Shown piece by piece: positions 15,343 through 26,000 of a stretch of DNA of 64,000 nt. Each line of letters opens with the position of its first letter. The stretch's first letter is position 1. Source of the stretch: Salegentibacter salinarum (lineage in GTDB: Bacteria > Bacteroidota > Bacteroidia > Flavobacteriales > Flavobacteriaceae); NCBI RefSeq assembly GCF_900168115.1, contig NZ_FUZC01000001.1:558001-622000 (forward strand), given 5' to 3'. Position numbers and translations under genes: made by a program. The notes below the pieces were generated by a model. That model did no database searches and had not been told where the DNA came from. It was given only the letters and a program-made list of their open reading frames with translations.

Positions 15343-16746
15343 ATGCTAAATTTTTCCGCTACTTATACCGACCAGTATCAACTGGCAATGTCGCAGGTAT
15401 ATTTTAAAAACGGCCAAAAAGACCACACCGCGATCTTTGATTACTATTTTAGAAAACTTCCTTATCACGGTGGTTATGCAATTTTTGCCGGACTTCAGGA
15501 TTTACTCAAAATTATTGAAAACTTAAGATTCAGCGATAAAGATCTGGAATATCTGAAAAAACAGGATTTTGATGATGATTTCCTGGAATACCTTAAAGAT
15601 TTTAAATTCCGCGGGAATATTTATTCGGTACAGGAAGGTGACGTGGTTTTTCCCACACGGCCTATTTTGCAGGTAGAAGCCAATATTATTGAAGCACAAA
15701 TTATTGAAACTATTTTACTTAATTTACTCAATTTTCAAACTTTAATAGCGACAAAAGCCAGTCGAATCAAACTGGTTTCTGGAGAACGCACTTTATTGGA
15801 TTTTGGTTTAAGAAGGGCACAGGGTCCCGGCGGTTATTATGCAACCCGCGCCGCAATTATTGGTGGTTTTAACGGGACCAGTAATGTTATTGCTGGAAGG
15901 GATTTTAATATCCCGGTTTCGGGAACTATGGCACATTCGTTTATTCAGAGTTATGATGACGAACTTTCTGCTTTTAGAGATTTTGCTGAAGGCAGGCCTA
16001 AAGATTGCGTTTTACTGGTAGATACTTATGATACCTTGAAAAGTGGTGTTCCAAACGCTATTAAAGTGGCAAAAGAAATGGAAGAGCACGGTCAGAAATT
16101 AATGGCAATAAGGCTTGATAGTGGCGATTTAGCCTACCTCTCCAAACAGAGCAGGAAAATTCTGGACTCTGCCGGACTCGACTATGTAAAGATTGCAGCG
16201 TCAAATCAGTTAGATGAAAATGTAATAAAAAGTTTGCTGGAGCAGGGCGCAAAAATAGACGTTTTTGGTGTGGGAACAAATCTCGTTATTGGTAGTCCTG
16301 ATGCGGCATTAGACGGAGTTTATAAATTGGCTTATTCCAACGGGAAACCAAGGATTAAAATTTCAGAAAGTATTGTAAAGGTTACGCTTCCGCATAAAAA
16401 GCAGGTGTACCGTTTAAGAGATACCGAAGGTAATTGCGTGGGCGGTGATTTGGTAGCTCTTTTTGAAGAAGAAAATATTAAAAATATGATCCATCCTTTT
16501 GAGCCTTATAAACAAATGAGAATTGATAGTTTAGAAAAAGAAGCTTTATTAAAACCCGTAATGGACAACGGGGAAAATAAACTGGAAGAAAAATCGTTAC
16601 AGGAAATCGCCGAATACAGTAAGGACCGTCTAGCAGAACTTTCTATAGAGTATAAACGTTTTAACAATCCGCATATTTATAAAGTGGGTATCAGCGAAGC
16701 ATTAAAAGCCGAACGCGATATATTAATAGCATCTTTTAAAAATTAA
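15343..16746 (+). CDS. pncB: Nicotinate phosphoribosyltransferase
   Basis: A 467-residue enzyme converting nicotinate and PRPP (with ATP) to nicotinate mononucleotide in the NAD salvage route. Visible family segments are TDQYQLAMSQVYF at the N-terminus, DFGLRRAQGPGGYYATRAA, the active-site region VSGTMAHSFIQSY, AIRLDSGDLAYLS and DVFGVGTNLV. Length is right for the shorter bacterial NAPRTase group. It sits between a macro domain gene and pncA, which makes its substrate; the spacing to pncA is only 5 nt. Confidence 0.95.
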   Translation: MLNFSATYTDQYQLAMSQVYFKNGQKDHTAIFDYYFRKLPYHGGYAIFAGLQDLLKIIENLRFSDKDLEYLKKQDFDDDFLEYLKDFKFRGNIYSVQEGDVVFPTRPILQVEANIIEAQIIETILLNLLNFQTLIATKASRIKLVSGERTLLDFGLRRAQGPGGYYATRAAIIGGFNGTSNVIAGRDFNIPVSGTMAHSFIQSYDDELSAFRDFAEGRPKDCVLLVDTYDTLKSGVPNAIKVAKEMEEHGQKLMAIRLDSGDLAYLSKQSRKILDSAGLDYVKIAASNQLDENVIKSLLEQGAKIDVFGVGTNLVIGSPDAALDGVYKLAYSNGKPRIKISESIVKVTLPHKKQVYRLRDTEGNCVGGDLVALFEEENIKNMIHPFEPYKQMRIDSLEKEALLKPVMDNGENKLEEKSLQEIAEYSKDRLAELSIEYKRFNNPHIYKVGISEALKAERDILIASFKN

Positions 16747-16751
16747 GAACT

Positions 16752-17363
16752 ATGAAAACCTTGATTATTATAGATCCTCAAAACGATTTTATGCCTGGTG
16801 GCTCACTTGCTGTACCCAATGGGGATGAAATTATCCCGGCGATAAATAAACTCCAGGAAAAGTTTGATTTAGTTATTGCATCCCAAGATTGGCATCCTAA
16901 CGGGCACGCCAGTTTTGCCAGCAGTCATAAAGGAAAAAAAGAGTTTGAAACCATTGATTTAAACGGGATCGAGCAAGTGATGTGGCCGCAGCATTGTGTA
17001 GAAAATACCGCAGGTGCCGAGTTTCACAGCGATTTAAAAACCTCAAAAATTGAAGCTATTTTTAGAAAAGGAACCAATCCTGAAATAGACAGCTACAGCG
17101 CTTTTTACGATAATCAACATCTAAAATCTACGGGACTTTCTGGATATTTAAAGGAAAAGAAAGCAGAAGACCTATATTTCTGCGGGCTTGCGGCTGAAAT
17201 TTGTGTTCATTTTACGGCTAAGGATGCTATAAAAGAAGGTTTTAAAGCTACAATTATTGAAGATGCGACAAGAGCACTAAATAAAGAGGCTTTTAAAAAA
17301 GCAAAAGATGAATTAAAAGAAATGGGAGGCAAAATTATTACTTCTAAAGCTATTGAAAATTGA
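16752..17363 (+). CDS. pncA: Nicotinamidase / pyrazinamidase
   Basis: A 203-residue cysteine hydrolase that deamidates nicotinamide to nicotinate, which PncB then uses. The triad is visible as Asp8 (IIIDPQNDF), Lys106 (FRKGT) and Cys151 (GLAAEICVHFTA). Metal ligands Asp46, His48 and His52 are in SQDWHPNGHASF. Length is typical. It is the last gene of macro-pncB-pncA. Its 3' end overlaps the convergent gene at 17350 by 14 nt, so no separate terminator is seen. Confidence 0.95.
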   Translation: MKTLIIIDPQNDFMPGGSLAVPNGDEIIPAINKLQEKFDLVIASQDWHPNGHASFASSHKGKKEFETIDLNGIEQVMWPQHCVENTAGAEFHSDLKTSKIEAIFRKGTNPEIDSYSAFYDNQHLKSTGLSGYLKEKKAEDLYFCGLAAEICVHFTAKDAIKEGFKATIIEDATRALNKEAFKKAKDELKEMGGKIITSKAIEN

Positions 17364-18129
17364 TATAATAAACATAGCCCACATTCACCCAAAAAATATA
17401 ATCGTTGAATTTATTCTGCGGCGCGTCAATATTTAATCCGTCAAGCCAGTCGCTGCCGTAATATTGTCCGCGGGCTTCAATTAAAAGATCGTGTCTAAAT
17501 CCCAGTCGGTAACGTAAACCCAATCCCCCAATTATGGAATAAGTGCTGCCACGTTCAAAGTTTATCCCGCCTATAAAAGTCGGGAACACGTTTTTAGGGT
17601 TTTCCAAAGAACCTAAATCGGAATATGCATCAGCTTTATGAGATACATAATGCCCACCTAAACTTATATAAGGCGAAAACATATACCCCGAATGTGTAAA
17701 ATCCCGAATTCGAAAAGGATGGTATTCCAAATGTATTCCACCTTCAATAATTTCACTTTCACCGTGCATTGCTCTTAATAACTGGCCGCCAAGGGTTGGT
17801 TTGCTGGCTACAGGACCAAAATGCTCTAATTTGGAATAGAAATAATCCAGTTCAGTCCTAATTCTAAAATGATTGGTAAAAAAGGAAGTGGCTTGCGAGT
17901 AATGGCAATCGGTTTTATATGCAAAATTCATATAATGGGAAATCCCAATTCCGTAGCCTGCATTGTTAAGGTTGTTCCTAACATTCCAGCGTTCGCCATA
18001 ATCGGTAAAAAATGAAGCCGGCCCGGCCTTAACACCAATTTCGTGTGCAATACCAAATTGAGCATAACTCTTTCCCTGAAAGAATAATGTAAAAACTAAA
18101 AGAGCTGTAAATATCTTGCAATTATGCAT
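17350..18129 (-). CDS. THC0290_0291 family outer-membrane protein
   Basis: A 259-residue protein with a signal peptide (MHNCKIFTALLVFTLFFQGKSYA/Q) followed by FGIAHEIGVKAGPASFFTDYGERW, a sequence typical of the flavobacterial THC0290_0291 family. The rest is a series of amphipathic strands (LGLRYRLGFRHDLLIEARGQY, IFWVNVGYVYYINF) and it ends on an aromatic residue, as in beta-barrels. Function unknown. It converges on pncA with a 14-nt overlap. Confidence 0.7.
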   Translation of the reverse strand: MHNCKIFTALLVFTLFFQGKSYAQFGIAHEIGVKAGPASFFTDYGERWNVRNNLNNAGYGIGISHYMNFAYKTDCHYSQATSFFTNHFRIRTELDYFYSKLEHFGPVASKPTLGGQLLRAMHGESEIIEGGIHLEYHPFRIRDFTHSGYMFSPYISLGGHYVSHKADAYSDLGSLENPKNVFPTFIGGINFERGSTYSIIGGLGLRYRLGFRHDLLIEARGQYYGSDWLDGLNIDAPQNKFNDYIFWVNVGYVYYINFQ

Positions 18130-18273
18130 AGTTCAGGCTTGGGGGTGCAACAAATATATAAAAACTACTTTAACAAAAAATTAGATAAATTATTCGATTT
18201 ATAAAATGCTGAAAGTAAGAAGTTAATTTTATATGAAAAGATAAAAATTTGAGGTCAATTTTTATAGAACTCA

Positions 18274-18281
18274 TATATTTG
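18274..18281 (+). promoter_or_regulatory. -7 element (TATATTTG) for gdhA
   Basis: TATATTTG fits TAnnTTTG and is ~50 nt before the gdhA ATG. A TTTG at 18247-18250 lies 23 nt upstream, near the long end of the usual -33/-7 spacing. The leader would be ~45 nt. Confidence 0.5.
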
Positions 18282-18330
18282 CAGTACAAAACACAGCTTT
18301 TTTTATAAACTATTTGAAGTATCACATAAT

Positions 18331-19674
18331 ATGGAACAAAATATTCAAGATTTCCTAGATAAAGTATCAAAAAGGAATCAAAATGAACCTGAATTCATGC
18401 AGGCCGTGCACGAGGTTGCGGAAACAATTATTCCTTTTATAGAAGAGAATAAAAAGTACCAGAACAAGCAACTTTTAGAGCGTATGGTAGAGCCAGAACG
18501 TGTAATTATGTTCAGGGTTTCCTGGTTAGATGATGAAGGTAATATTCAGGTGAATCGCGGTTTTAGAATTCAAATGAATTCAGCAATCGGGCCTTATAAA
18601 GGTGGCTTGCGTTTTCACCCTTCCGTAAATCTTAGTATTCTTAAATTTCTTGCTTTTGAGCAGGTATTTAAAAACAGCCTTACCACCTTACCAATGGGTG
18701 GCGGAAAAGGTGGATCTGATTTTAATCCAAAAGGAAAATCAGATAATGAAGTAATGCGTTTCTGCCAGAGTTTTATGACGGAACTTTATCGCCATATAGG
18801 CGCAGATACCGATGTTCCTGCTGGTGATATTGGTGTTGGTGCCCGTGAAGTTGGTTATATGTTTGGCCAGTATAAAAGATTGCAAAATGAATTTACCGGG
18901 ATTTTAACCGGAAAAGGACTTTCCTATGGTGGTTCTCTTATTCGTCCTGAAGCTACCGGCTACGGAAATGTGTATTTTACACAAAATATGCTTAAAACAC
19001 GTGATGAATCTCTTGAAGGTAAAACTGTAGTGGTTTCAGGATCTGGAAATGTAGCGCAATATGCTGCAGAAAAAGCTCTTGAATTTGGAGCGAAAATCTT
19101 AACGATGAGTGACTCTGGAGGATATATTTATGATACAGCCGGAATTGATTCAGAAAAGCTTCAGTTTATAATGGATCTTAAGAATGTACGACGTGGAAGA
19201 ATTAGCGAGTACGTAGATCAATATCCTTCAGCTAAATATTATGAAGGAGAAACTCCATGGGGTGTAAAATGTGATGTAGCGCTTCCTTGTGCTACGCAAA
19301 ACGAACTTCAAAAAGCTGATGCCGAAAAGCTAATTGAAAACGGCTGTATGTGCGTTGGCGAAGGTGCCAATATGCCATGTACTCCAGATGCTGTTGAGGT
19401 ATTTAAGGAAGCAAAAATCCTTTTCTCTCCCGGTAAAGCTTCAAACGCCGGTGGTGTTGCTACTTCTGGTTTAGAAATGAGCCAGAATTCTATGCGATAT
19501 AACTGGACGTCTCAAGAAGTAGATCAAAAACTTCACGCAATTATGAACGATATTCACGATCGGTGTGTGGAGTTTGGAAAAGAAGAAGATGGTTATATAG
19601 ACTACGTAAAAGGAGCAAATATTGCCGGTTTCGTTAAAGTTGCCGATGCCATGCTTGCACAGGGAGTAGTTTAA
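18331..19674 (+). CDS. gdhA: NADP-specific glutamate dehydrogenase
   Basis: A 447-residue enzyme that interconverts 2-oxoglutarate plus ammonia and glutamate. Typical segments of the hexameric small GDHs are seen: GPYKGGLRFHPSVN, LPMGGGKGGSDFNPKGKSD with the catalytic lysine, DVPAGDIGVGAREVGYMFG, the Rossmann motif VSGSGNVAQYAAEK and CVGEGANMPCTPDA. Length and motifs favour the NADP form. It is a single gene with its own promoter and a terminator at 19701. Confidence 0.95.
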   Translation: MEQNIQDFLDKVSKRNQNEPEFMQAVHEVAETIIPFIEENKKYQNKQLLERMVEPERVIMFRVSWLDDEGNIQVNRGFRIQMNSAIGPYKGGLRFHPSVNLSILKFLAFEQVFKNSLTTLPMGGGKGGSDFNPKGKSDNEVMRFCQSFMTELYRHIGADTDVPAGDIGVGAREVGYMFGQYKRLQNEFTGILTGKGLSYGGSLIRPEATGYGNVYFTQNMLKTRDESLEGKTVVVSGSGNVAQYAAEKALEFGAKILTMSDSGGYIYDTAGIDSEKLQFIMDLKNVRRGRISEYVDQYPSAKYYEGETPWGVKCDVALPCATQNELQKADAEKLIENGCMCVGEGANMPCTPDAVEVFKEAKILFSPGKASNAGGVATSGLEMSQNSMRYNWTSQEVDQKLHAIMNDIHDRCVEFGKEEDGYIDYVKGANIAGFVKVADAMLAQGVV

Positions 19675-19700
19675 AATTACTTTTTAAATACAATAAATTA

Positions 19701-19726
19701 AGGTCGCTGTTCAGGCGGCCTTTTTT
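19701..19726 (+). terminator. Rho-independent terminator after gdhA
   Basis: AGGTCGC (19701-19707) pairs with GGCGGCCT (19714-19721, one G-T pair), with a 7-nt loop and a run of six T. It lies 26 nt after the gdhA stop. Confidence 0.75.
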
Positions 19727-19756
19727 AATTACCTTCGGATAAATAATTTTTCAATA

Positions 19757-20476
19757 ATGCTTGTTACCACTCCGGCAATTGTAATTAGTGCTTTAAAATA
19801 TGGCGAAGCCGATTTGATTGTGAAGGCCTATACCTATAGCGATGGCTTAAAAACCTATATGCTTAAGGGAGTGCTGAAGTCTAAAAAAGGAAAGTTTAAA
19901 GCTTCCCAGTTTCAGTTACTTACCCAATTGGAGATCGTGGCAAACCACCGCAACCAGGGAAAAATGGAATACCTGAAAGATGCTAAGGTATTGCACACCT
20001 ACACCAGCCTGCATACCAATATGGTGAAAGGCGCGATGCTCATGTTTTTAGCCGAAGTTCTAAAAAATGCAATTCGGGAAGAAGAAACCAATCCGCAGCT
20101 GTTTAATTATCTTGAAAATTCCCTGATGTGGCTGGATTTGAATGATAAAATTGCCAATTTTCATCTTTTGTTTTTACTGAATTTAACCCGTTATTTGGGC
20201 TTTTATCCTGATGTAGCTTTTAAGAACCAAAATTACTTTAATCTTCTTGACGGGGTTTTTGAAATGAATAGTATCAATAATTACTGTAGAGAAGGGCAAA
20301 ATGTCGCTATTTTACGCCAGTTATTAGGCATAAATTTTGATACCCTCAATGAAGTAAAGTTAAATCAGCAAAGTCGGTCTAATTTTTTAAGTATGCTGCT
20401 TTTGTATTACGAGTTGCATATTGAAGGTTTTAAGAAACCAAAATCGCTCGCCGTGCTTAACGAAATTTTTAGCTAA
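19757..20476 (+). CDS. recO: DNA repair protein RecO
   Basis: A 239-residue protein with the OB-fold start VTTPAIVISALKYGEADLIVKAYT, then the helical C-terminal half. RecO binds SSB and loads RecA on gapped DNA with RecR. LEIVANHRNQGKMEYLKDAKV and ALRQL-like later sequence fit the flavobacterial RecO set. There is no CxxC zinc site in the C-terminal half. The stop codon touches the ATG of the TonB receptor, so the two are likely cotranscribed although not functionally related. Confidence 0.9.
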   Translation: MLVTTPAIVISALKYGEADLIVKAYTYSDGLKTYMLKGVLKSKKGKFKASQFQLLTQLEIVANHRNQGKMEYLKDAKVLHTYTSLHTNMVKGAMLMFLAEVLKNAIREEETNPQLFNYLENSLMWLDLNDKIANFHLLFLLNLTRYLGFYPDVAFKNQNYFNLLDGVFEMNSINNYCREGQNVAILRQLLGINFDTLNEVKLNQQSRSNFLSMLLLYYELHIEGFKKPKSLAVLNEIFS

Positions 20477-22882
20477 ATGCGAAGTCTAACTGGAGTAATA
20501 CTCCTTTTTTTTATGGTTAATTGTATCTACGCCCAGCAGATACAGGTTTTGGATGAAGAAAGTCACGAACCTCTTACCAGCGTGGCCATCTATAATGCGA
20601 ACAAGTCTAAAAGTGCTCTTACTAATTTTGATGGTGAGGCCGATATTTCAGCATTTGACCTCGATGAAATTATACAATTTTCGCACGTTAATTATTCCAA
20701 CAGAAGTCTTCAGAAGTCCCAGATTCTTCAAGATGAAAATAAAGTTTATCTAAAGGGTAATGATAACGAGTTGGAGCAGGTGGTACTGTCGGTGGCGAAA
20801 TTTGAAATGAATAATGATGAAATTCCGCAGAAGATAGTCAGTTTTTCAGCTAATGATATTATTATGGCCAGCCCGCAAACTTCGGCCGATCTTTTGGAAA
20901 GCAGTGGGCAGGTGTACGTTCAAAAAAGTCAGTTGGGAGGCGGAAGTCCCATAATTCGTGGTTTTTCCACAAACAGACTTTTAATTACGGTAGATGGTGT
21001 AAGAATGAATACCGCAATTTTTAGAAGCGGAAATCTTCAGAATATAATTTCTATAGATCCGCTGGCAGTAGAAAATACCGAAGTAATCCTTGGCCCGGGC
21101 TCGGTGGTTTATGGAAGTGATGCCGTTGGTGGCGTGATGAATTTCTATACCTTGAAGCCTAAATTTTCTTTCGGAGATAAAGCTTCTGTTTCCGGAAATG
21201 CATATTCCCGTTATGCTTCTGCTAATAATGAAAAAACGCTACACGCCGATGTTAATATTGGGCTGGAAAACTGGGCGTTTGTAAGTAGCGTGACTTATTC
21301 AGATTTTGAAGATTTAAAAATGGGATCTCACGGCCCGGAAGAATATTTACGAAATGAATATGCAGTGAGAAGAAATGGAGAAGATGTAATTGTTTCCAAT
21401 GACAACCCACGGGTGCAAAAACCAACTGGTTATAATCAAATAAATTTACTGCAAAAGGTAAAATTTATGCCGCATAAAGACTGGGATCTTAATCTCGGAC
21501 TTATATATTCCACAACATCAAATTTTCCAAGATTTGACAGACTTTATAGAAAACGCGATGGTGAATTGCGTTCAGCAGAATGGTATTACGGTCCGCAGGA
21601 ATGGTTTATGGGGAATTTTAAAATCAACAAAAAAGGCTACGGTGCATTATATGATAAAGCCCAGATGACCGCTGCATACCAGTTTTTTGAAGAGAGCCGG
21701 CATAACCGGGATTTTGGGGAAGACTGGTTATATAACACCCAGGAAAATGTAAATGCATATTCGGTGAATTTTGATTTTGAAAAGACTTTTGAAGAAAGCC
21801 GTTTATTTTATGGAGCAGAATATGTTTTTAATAAAGTAAACTCCATCGGGAATGCACAAAATATTTTAACCGAAGAAGAAAACCTTACCGCTTCCCGATA
21901 TCCAGACGGTTCTACCTGGCAATCTATTGCAGCTTATACTACTTATCAATGGAAAATTCAGGAAGATTTTTCTTTTCAATCGGGACTTCGCTATAATTAT
22001 ATTCTGGTAGATGCTGAATTTGATGAAAACTTATACGATTTTCCGTTTCAGGAAGCCAAAATTAATACAGGGGCTTTAACCGGAAGCGCTGGAATTAATT
22101 GGCAGCAAAATAGGTTTATAGGTTGGCGATTAAACCTTTCCACAGCATTTAGAGCGCCAAATATAGATGATGTTGGGAAAATTTTTGATTCTGAGCCGGG
22201 AGCTGTTGTAGTGCCAAATCCAGATTTAAAACCTGAGTATGCGTATAGCAGTGAACTTGGTTTTGATTGGAAGCCGGCAGAGAATATCAGTTTTATCGCT
22301 ACTGCATTTTACACTTATTTAAACGATGCAATGGTTCGCAGGGATTTCAATTTAAACGGGGAAACCGAAATTGATTACCGGGGAGAACCCAGCCGGGTGC
22401 AGGCTATTCAAAATACTTCAAAAGCTCACGTATATGGTTTTGAAAGTGGCATAGAAATAGACCTTTCGGTGGCCTTAAGATTCAGTTCGCAAATTAATAT
22501 TACTGAGGGGAAAGAAGAGCAGGAAGATGGTTCTACAGCGCCACTTCGCCATGCCGCTCCAATTTTCGGAAATACACATTTAACCTGGCATAAAAAACGA
22601 CTGAAACTCGATCTTTTTGCAGAATATAATGGTCAGTTCGATTATGAAGATCTTGCCCCTTCAGAACAGGGAAAAGCTTTTTTATATGCTGTAGACAATA
22701 ACGGAAATCCATATTCTCCTTCCTGGTATACCATTAATTTAACGGGGCAGTATAACATAAGTAAAGATCTCCTGGCCACAGTTTCTTTAGAAAATATTAC
22801 CGACCAGCGATACCGCACTTATTCTTCGGGGATTGCGGCTGCAGGAAGAAATCTAATTCTGGCGTTGCGCTATAGTTTTTAA
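20477..22882 (+). CDS. TonB-dependent outer-membrane receptor
   Basis: An 801-residue receptor. Signal peptide residues 1-19 (LLFFMVNCIYA/Q), a carboxypeptidase-like regulatory domain (~20-95, IQVLDEESHEPL...TNFDGEADIS), a plug domain (~115-225: SPIIRGFSTNRLLITVDGVRMN, GPGSVVYGSDAVGGVMNF) and a 22-strand barrel ending in ALRYSF. The plug sequence is closest to the group that includes heme and cobalamin receptors, but the substrate cannot be called. A late segment, LENITDQRYRTYSSGI, is typical for the family. Its ATG follows directly on the recO stop. Confidence 0.88.
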   Translation: MRSLTGVILLFFMVNCIYAQQIQVLDEESHEPLTSVAIYNANKSKSALTNFDGEADISAFDLDEIIQFSHVNYSNRSLQKSQILQDENKVYLKGNDNELEQVVLSVAKFEMNNDEIPQKIVSFSANDIIMASPQTSADLLESSGQVYVQKSQLGGGSPIIRGFSTNRLLITVDGVRMNTAIFRSGNLQNIISIDPLAVENTEVILGPGSVVYGSDAVGGVMNFYTLKPKFSFGDKASVSGNAYSRYASANNEKTLHADVNIGLENWAFVSSVTYSDFEDLKMGSHGPEEYLRNEYAVRRNGEDVIVSNDNPRVQKPTGYNQINLLQKVKFMPHKDWDLNLGLIYSTTSNFPRFDRLYRKRDGELRSAEWYYGPQEWFMGNFKINKKGYGALYDKAQMTAAYQFFEESRHNRDFGEDWLYNTQENVNAYSVNFDFEKTFEESRLFYGAEYVFNKVNSIGNAQNILTEEENLTASRYPDGSTWQSIAAYTTYQWKIQEDFSFQSGLRYNYILVDAEFDENLYDFPFQEAKINTGALTGSAGINWQQNRFIGWRLNLSTAFRAPNIDDVGKIFDSEPGAVVVPNPDLKPEYAYSSELGFDWKPAENISFIATAFYTYLNDAMVRRDFNLNGETEIDYRGEPSRVQAIQNTSKAHVYGFESGIEIDLSVALRFSSQINITEGKEEQEDGSTAPLRHAAPIFGNTHLTWHKKRLKLDLFAEYNGQFDYEDLAPSEQGKAFLYAVDNNGNPYSPSWYTINLTGQYNISKDLLATVSLENITDQRYRTYSSGIAAAGRNLILALRYSF

Positions 22883-22988
22883 AAGTTTTGAATGTTAAAA
22901 CTCAGTGATCTTCTTGAGTTTTATAGCTGATTTTTGAGGCAATATCTTTTGGGTTAGCTTTTTCCGTTTTTCTATCGCACTCTTTTCT

Positions 22989-22996
22989 TAAATTTG
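22989..22996 (+). promoter_or_regulatory. -7 element (TAAATTTG) for ileS
   Basis: TAAATTTG matches TAnnTTTG and precedes the ileS ATG by 34 nt. A TATTTTCG 3 nt further on is a weaker variant. No clear -33 element. Confidence 0.4.
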
Positions 22997-23030
22997 ATTA
23001 TTTTCGCGACTCATTGGAAATTTTGAAGAA

Positions 23031-26000
23031 ATGAGCAATAAGTTCCCTGAATATAAAGGACTTGACTTACCTAAAGTAGCCGAAGAAATCTTAAGTTACT
23101 GGAAGGAGAACGATATTTTTGAAAAAAGCGTTTCTACACGGGAAGGCAAAGAACCGTTTGTGTTTTTTGAAGGGCCACCTTCAGCAAATGGGCTTCCGGG
23201 AATTCACCACGTAATGGCGCGTGCCATTAAAGATATTTTTTGCCGATATAAAACCCAAAAAGGATTTCAGGTTAAACGAAAAGCCGGTTGGGATACTCAC
23301 GGTTTGCCCGTAGAGCTTGGAGTAGAAAAAGAACTCGGGATAACAAAAGAAGATATTGGAACCAAAATTTCTGTTGAAAAGTATAACGATGCCTGTAAAA
23401 ATGCGGTAATGCGTTACACCGATGTGTGGAATGATCTTACGGAAAAAATTGGCTACTGGGTAGATATGGAAGATCCATTTATTACCTATAAATCAAAATA
23501 TATGGAAACGGTTTGGTGGCTGCTTTCCGAAATTTATAAAAAGGGCCTTATTTATAAAGGCTACACCATTCAGCCGTATTCGCCAAAAGCAGGAACAGGA
23601 TTAAGTTCACACGAGCTAAACCAACCGGGAACTTATCAGGACGTAACCGATACTACGGTTACCGCGATGTTTAAAATTGCTGATGCTTCAGCGGCTGTAA
23701 TAAATAATTTAGAAGGGGCTTATTTAATTGCCTGGACCACCACTCCGTGGACTTTGCCTTCTAACACTGCATTAACCGTTGGTCCCAAAATCGAATATGT
23801 TTCGGTAAAAACCTATAATCAATATACGTTTGAACCGATTACGATTCTTGTAGCGAAAGCACTGGCGAAAAAGCAATTCGATAAGAAATTTACAGAAGTT
23901 CAAACCGAAGAAGACTTAAAGGCTTATACTGAAGGTGATAAAAAGATTCCATTTTTAATCGGGGAAACCTTTTTAGGAAAAGATCTAGTTGGGATAAAAT
24001 ATGAGCAGTTATTGCCTTATGTGCTTCCGGCCGAAAATCCTGAAAATGCATTTCGCGTAATTTCAGGAGATTTTGTAACTACAGAAGATGGTACCGGGAT
24101 TGTACATACTTCACCAACATTTGGTGCAGACGATGCGATGGTGGCAAAACAGGCTACACCGCAAGTCCCGCCATTATTGGTAAAAGATGAAAACGGGAAT
24201 TTAGTTCCGTTAGTAGATCTTCAGGGAAAATTTAGACCAGAAATGGGCGAATTTGCCGGGAAATATGTAAAAAATGAATATTATGACGATGGGCAGGCGC
24301 CGGAGAAATCTGTAGATGTTGAACTTGCCATTAAATTGAAAGAAGAAAATCGTGCTTTTAAAGTAGAAAAGTACGTTCACAGTTATCCAAATTGCTGGAG
24401 GACTGATAAACCTATTTTGTATTATCCGCTAGATTCCTGGTTCATTAAAGTGACCGAGTTCAAAGATCGTATGCACGAGCTTAACCAGGGTATAAACTGG
24501 AAACCAAAATCTACCGGCGAAGGCCGATTTGGAAACTGGCTGGCCAATGCTAACGACTGGAATTTATCCAGAAGCCGTTATTGGGGAATACCTTTACCGA
24601 TTTGGAGAACCGATGATGGTAAAGAAGAAAAGCTCATTGGTTCTATTGCAGAATTAAAAGAAGAAATGGCGAAGGCGGTAAAAGCCGGAGTTATGGATAA
24701 AGATATTTTTGAAGGTTTTGAACCCGGAAATATGAGTGAAGAAAACTATAATTTGGTTGATCTTCATAAAAACGTGGTAGATGAAATCACATTAGTTACA
24801 GATTCTGGGAAACCGATGAAACGCGAAGCCGATCTTATAGATGTATGGTTCGATTCTGGTTCTATGCCTTATGCACAATGGCATTATCCGTTTGAAAATA
24901 AAGAAAAAGTAGAAGGAGGAGACAGACAGGCCGATTTCATAGCCGAAGGCGTTGACCAAACTCGTGGATGGTTTTATACCCTGCACGCAATCGCGACTAT
25001 GATCTTTGATGATGTCGCTTATAAAAATGTAGTTTCTAACGGACTAGTTTTAGATAAAAACGGCCAGAAAATGTCTAAACGCCTCGGGAATGCGGTAGAT
25101 CCATTTGAAACTTTGGCGGCTTACGGGCCCGATGCTACGCGCTGGTATATGATCTCTAACGCGAATCCATGGGATAACTTAAAATTTGATATTGAAGGAA
25201 TTGCTGAGGTGCGTCGTAAATTCTTCGGTACGCTTTATAATACTTATTCTTTCTTCACCCTATACGCGAATATTGATAATTTCACTTACGAAGAGAAAGA
25301 TGTCCCGCTGGAAGAAAGACCTGAAATAGATCGATGGATCCTTTCAGAATTACATACGCTTATCAGGAAAGTTGATAAATTCTATGCCGATTATGAGCCT
25401 ACAAAAGCAACCCGGGCAATTTCAGAATTTGTTCAGGAAAACCTTAGTAACTGGTTTGTGCGATTAAGCAGAAGAAGATTCTGGAAAGGCGATTATCAGC
25501 AGGATAAAATTTCGGCCTATCAAACCCTTTATACCTGCCTGGTTGAAGTGGCTAAATTGGGAGCACCGGTAGCGCCATTTTTTATGGACAGGCTTTACAA
25601 AGACTTAAACCACAGCACACATAAAGAAAACTTTGATTCAGTACATTTGGCTGAATTTTCAAAGTATGATGATAAGTTTGTTGATAAATCTTTAGAGCGA
25701 AAAATGGAGAAAGCTCAAACCATTTCTTCGCTGGTATTATCTCTTAGAAAAAAGGAGATGATAAAAGTGCGCCAGCCGCTGCAAAGGGTAATGATCCCGG
25801 TGCTTGACGAGCAGCAACGTGAAGAGATTCAGGCGGTTGAAGACCTGATAAAATCTGAAGTAAATGTAAAAGAACTTCAGCTTATAGATGATGCTTCAGG
25901 ATTGCTGGTAAAGCAAATAAAACCAAATTTTAAGGTGCTTGGCCCAAGATTTGGAAAGGATATGAAGCTGGTAGTCAATGAGATAAATAAATTGGCTCCC

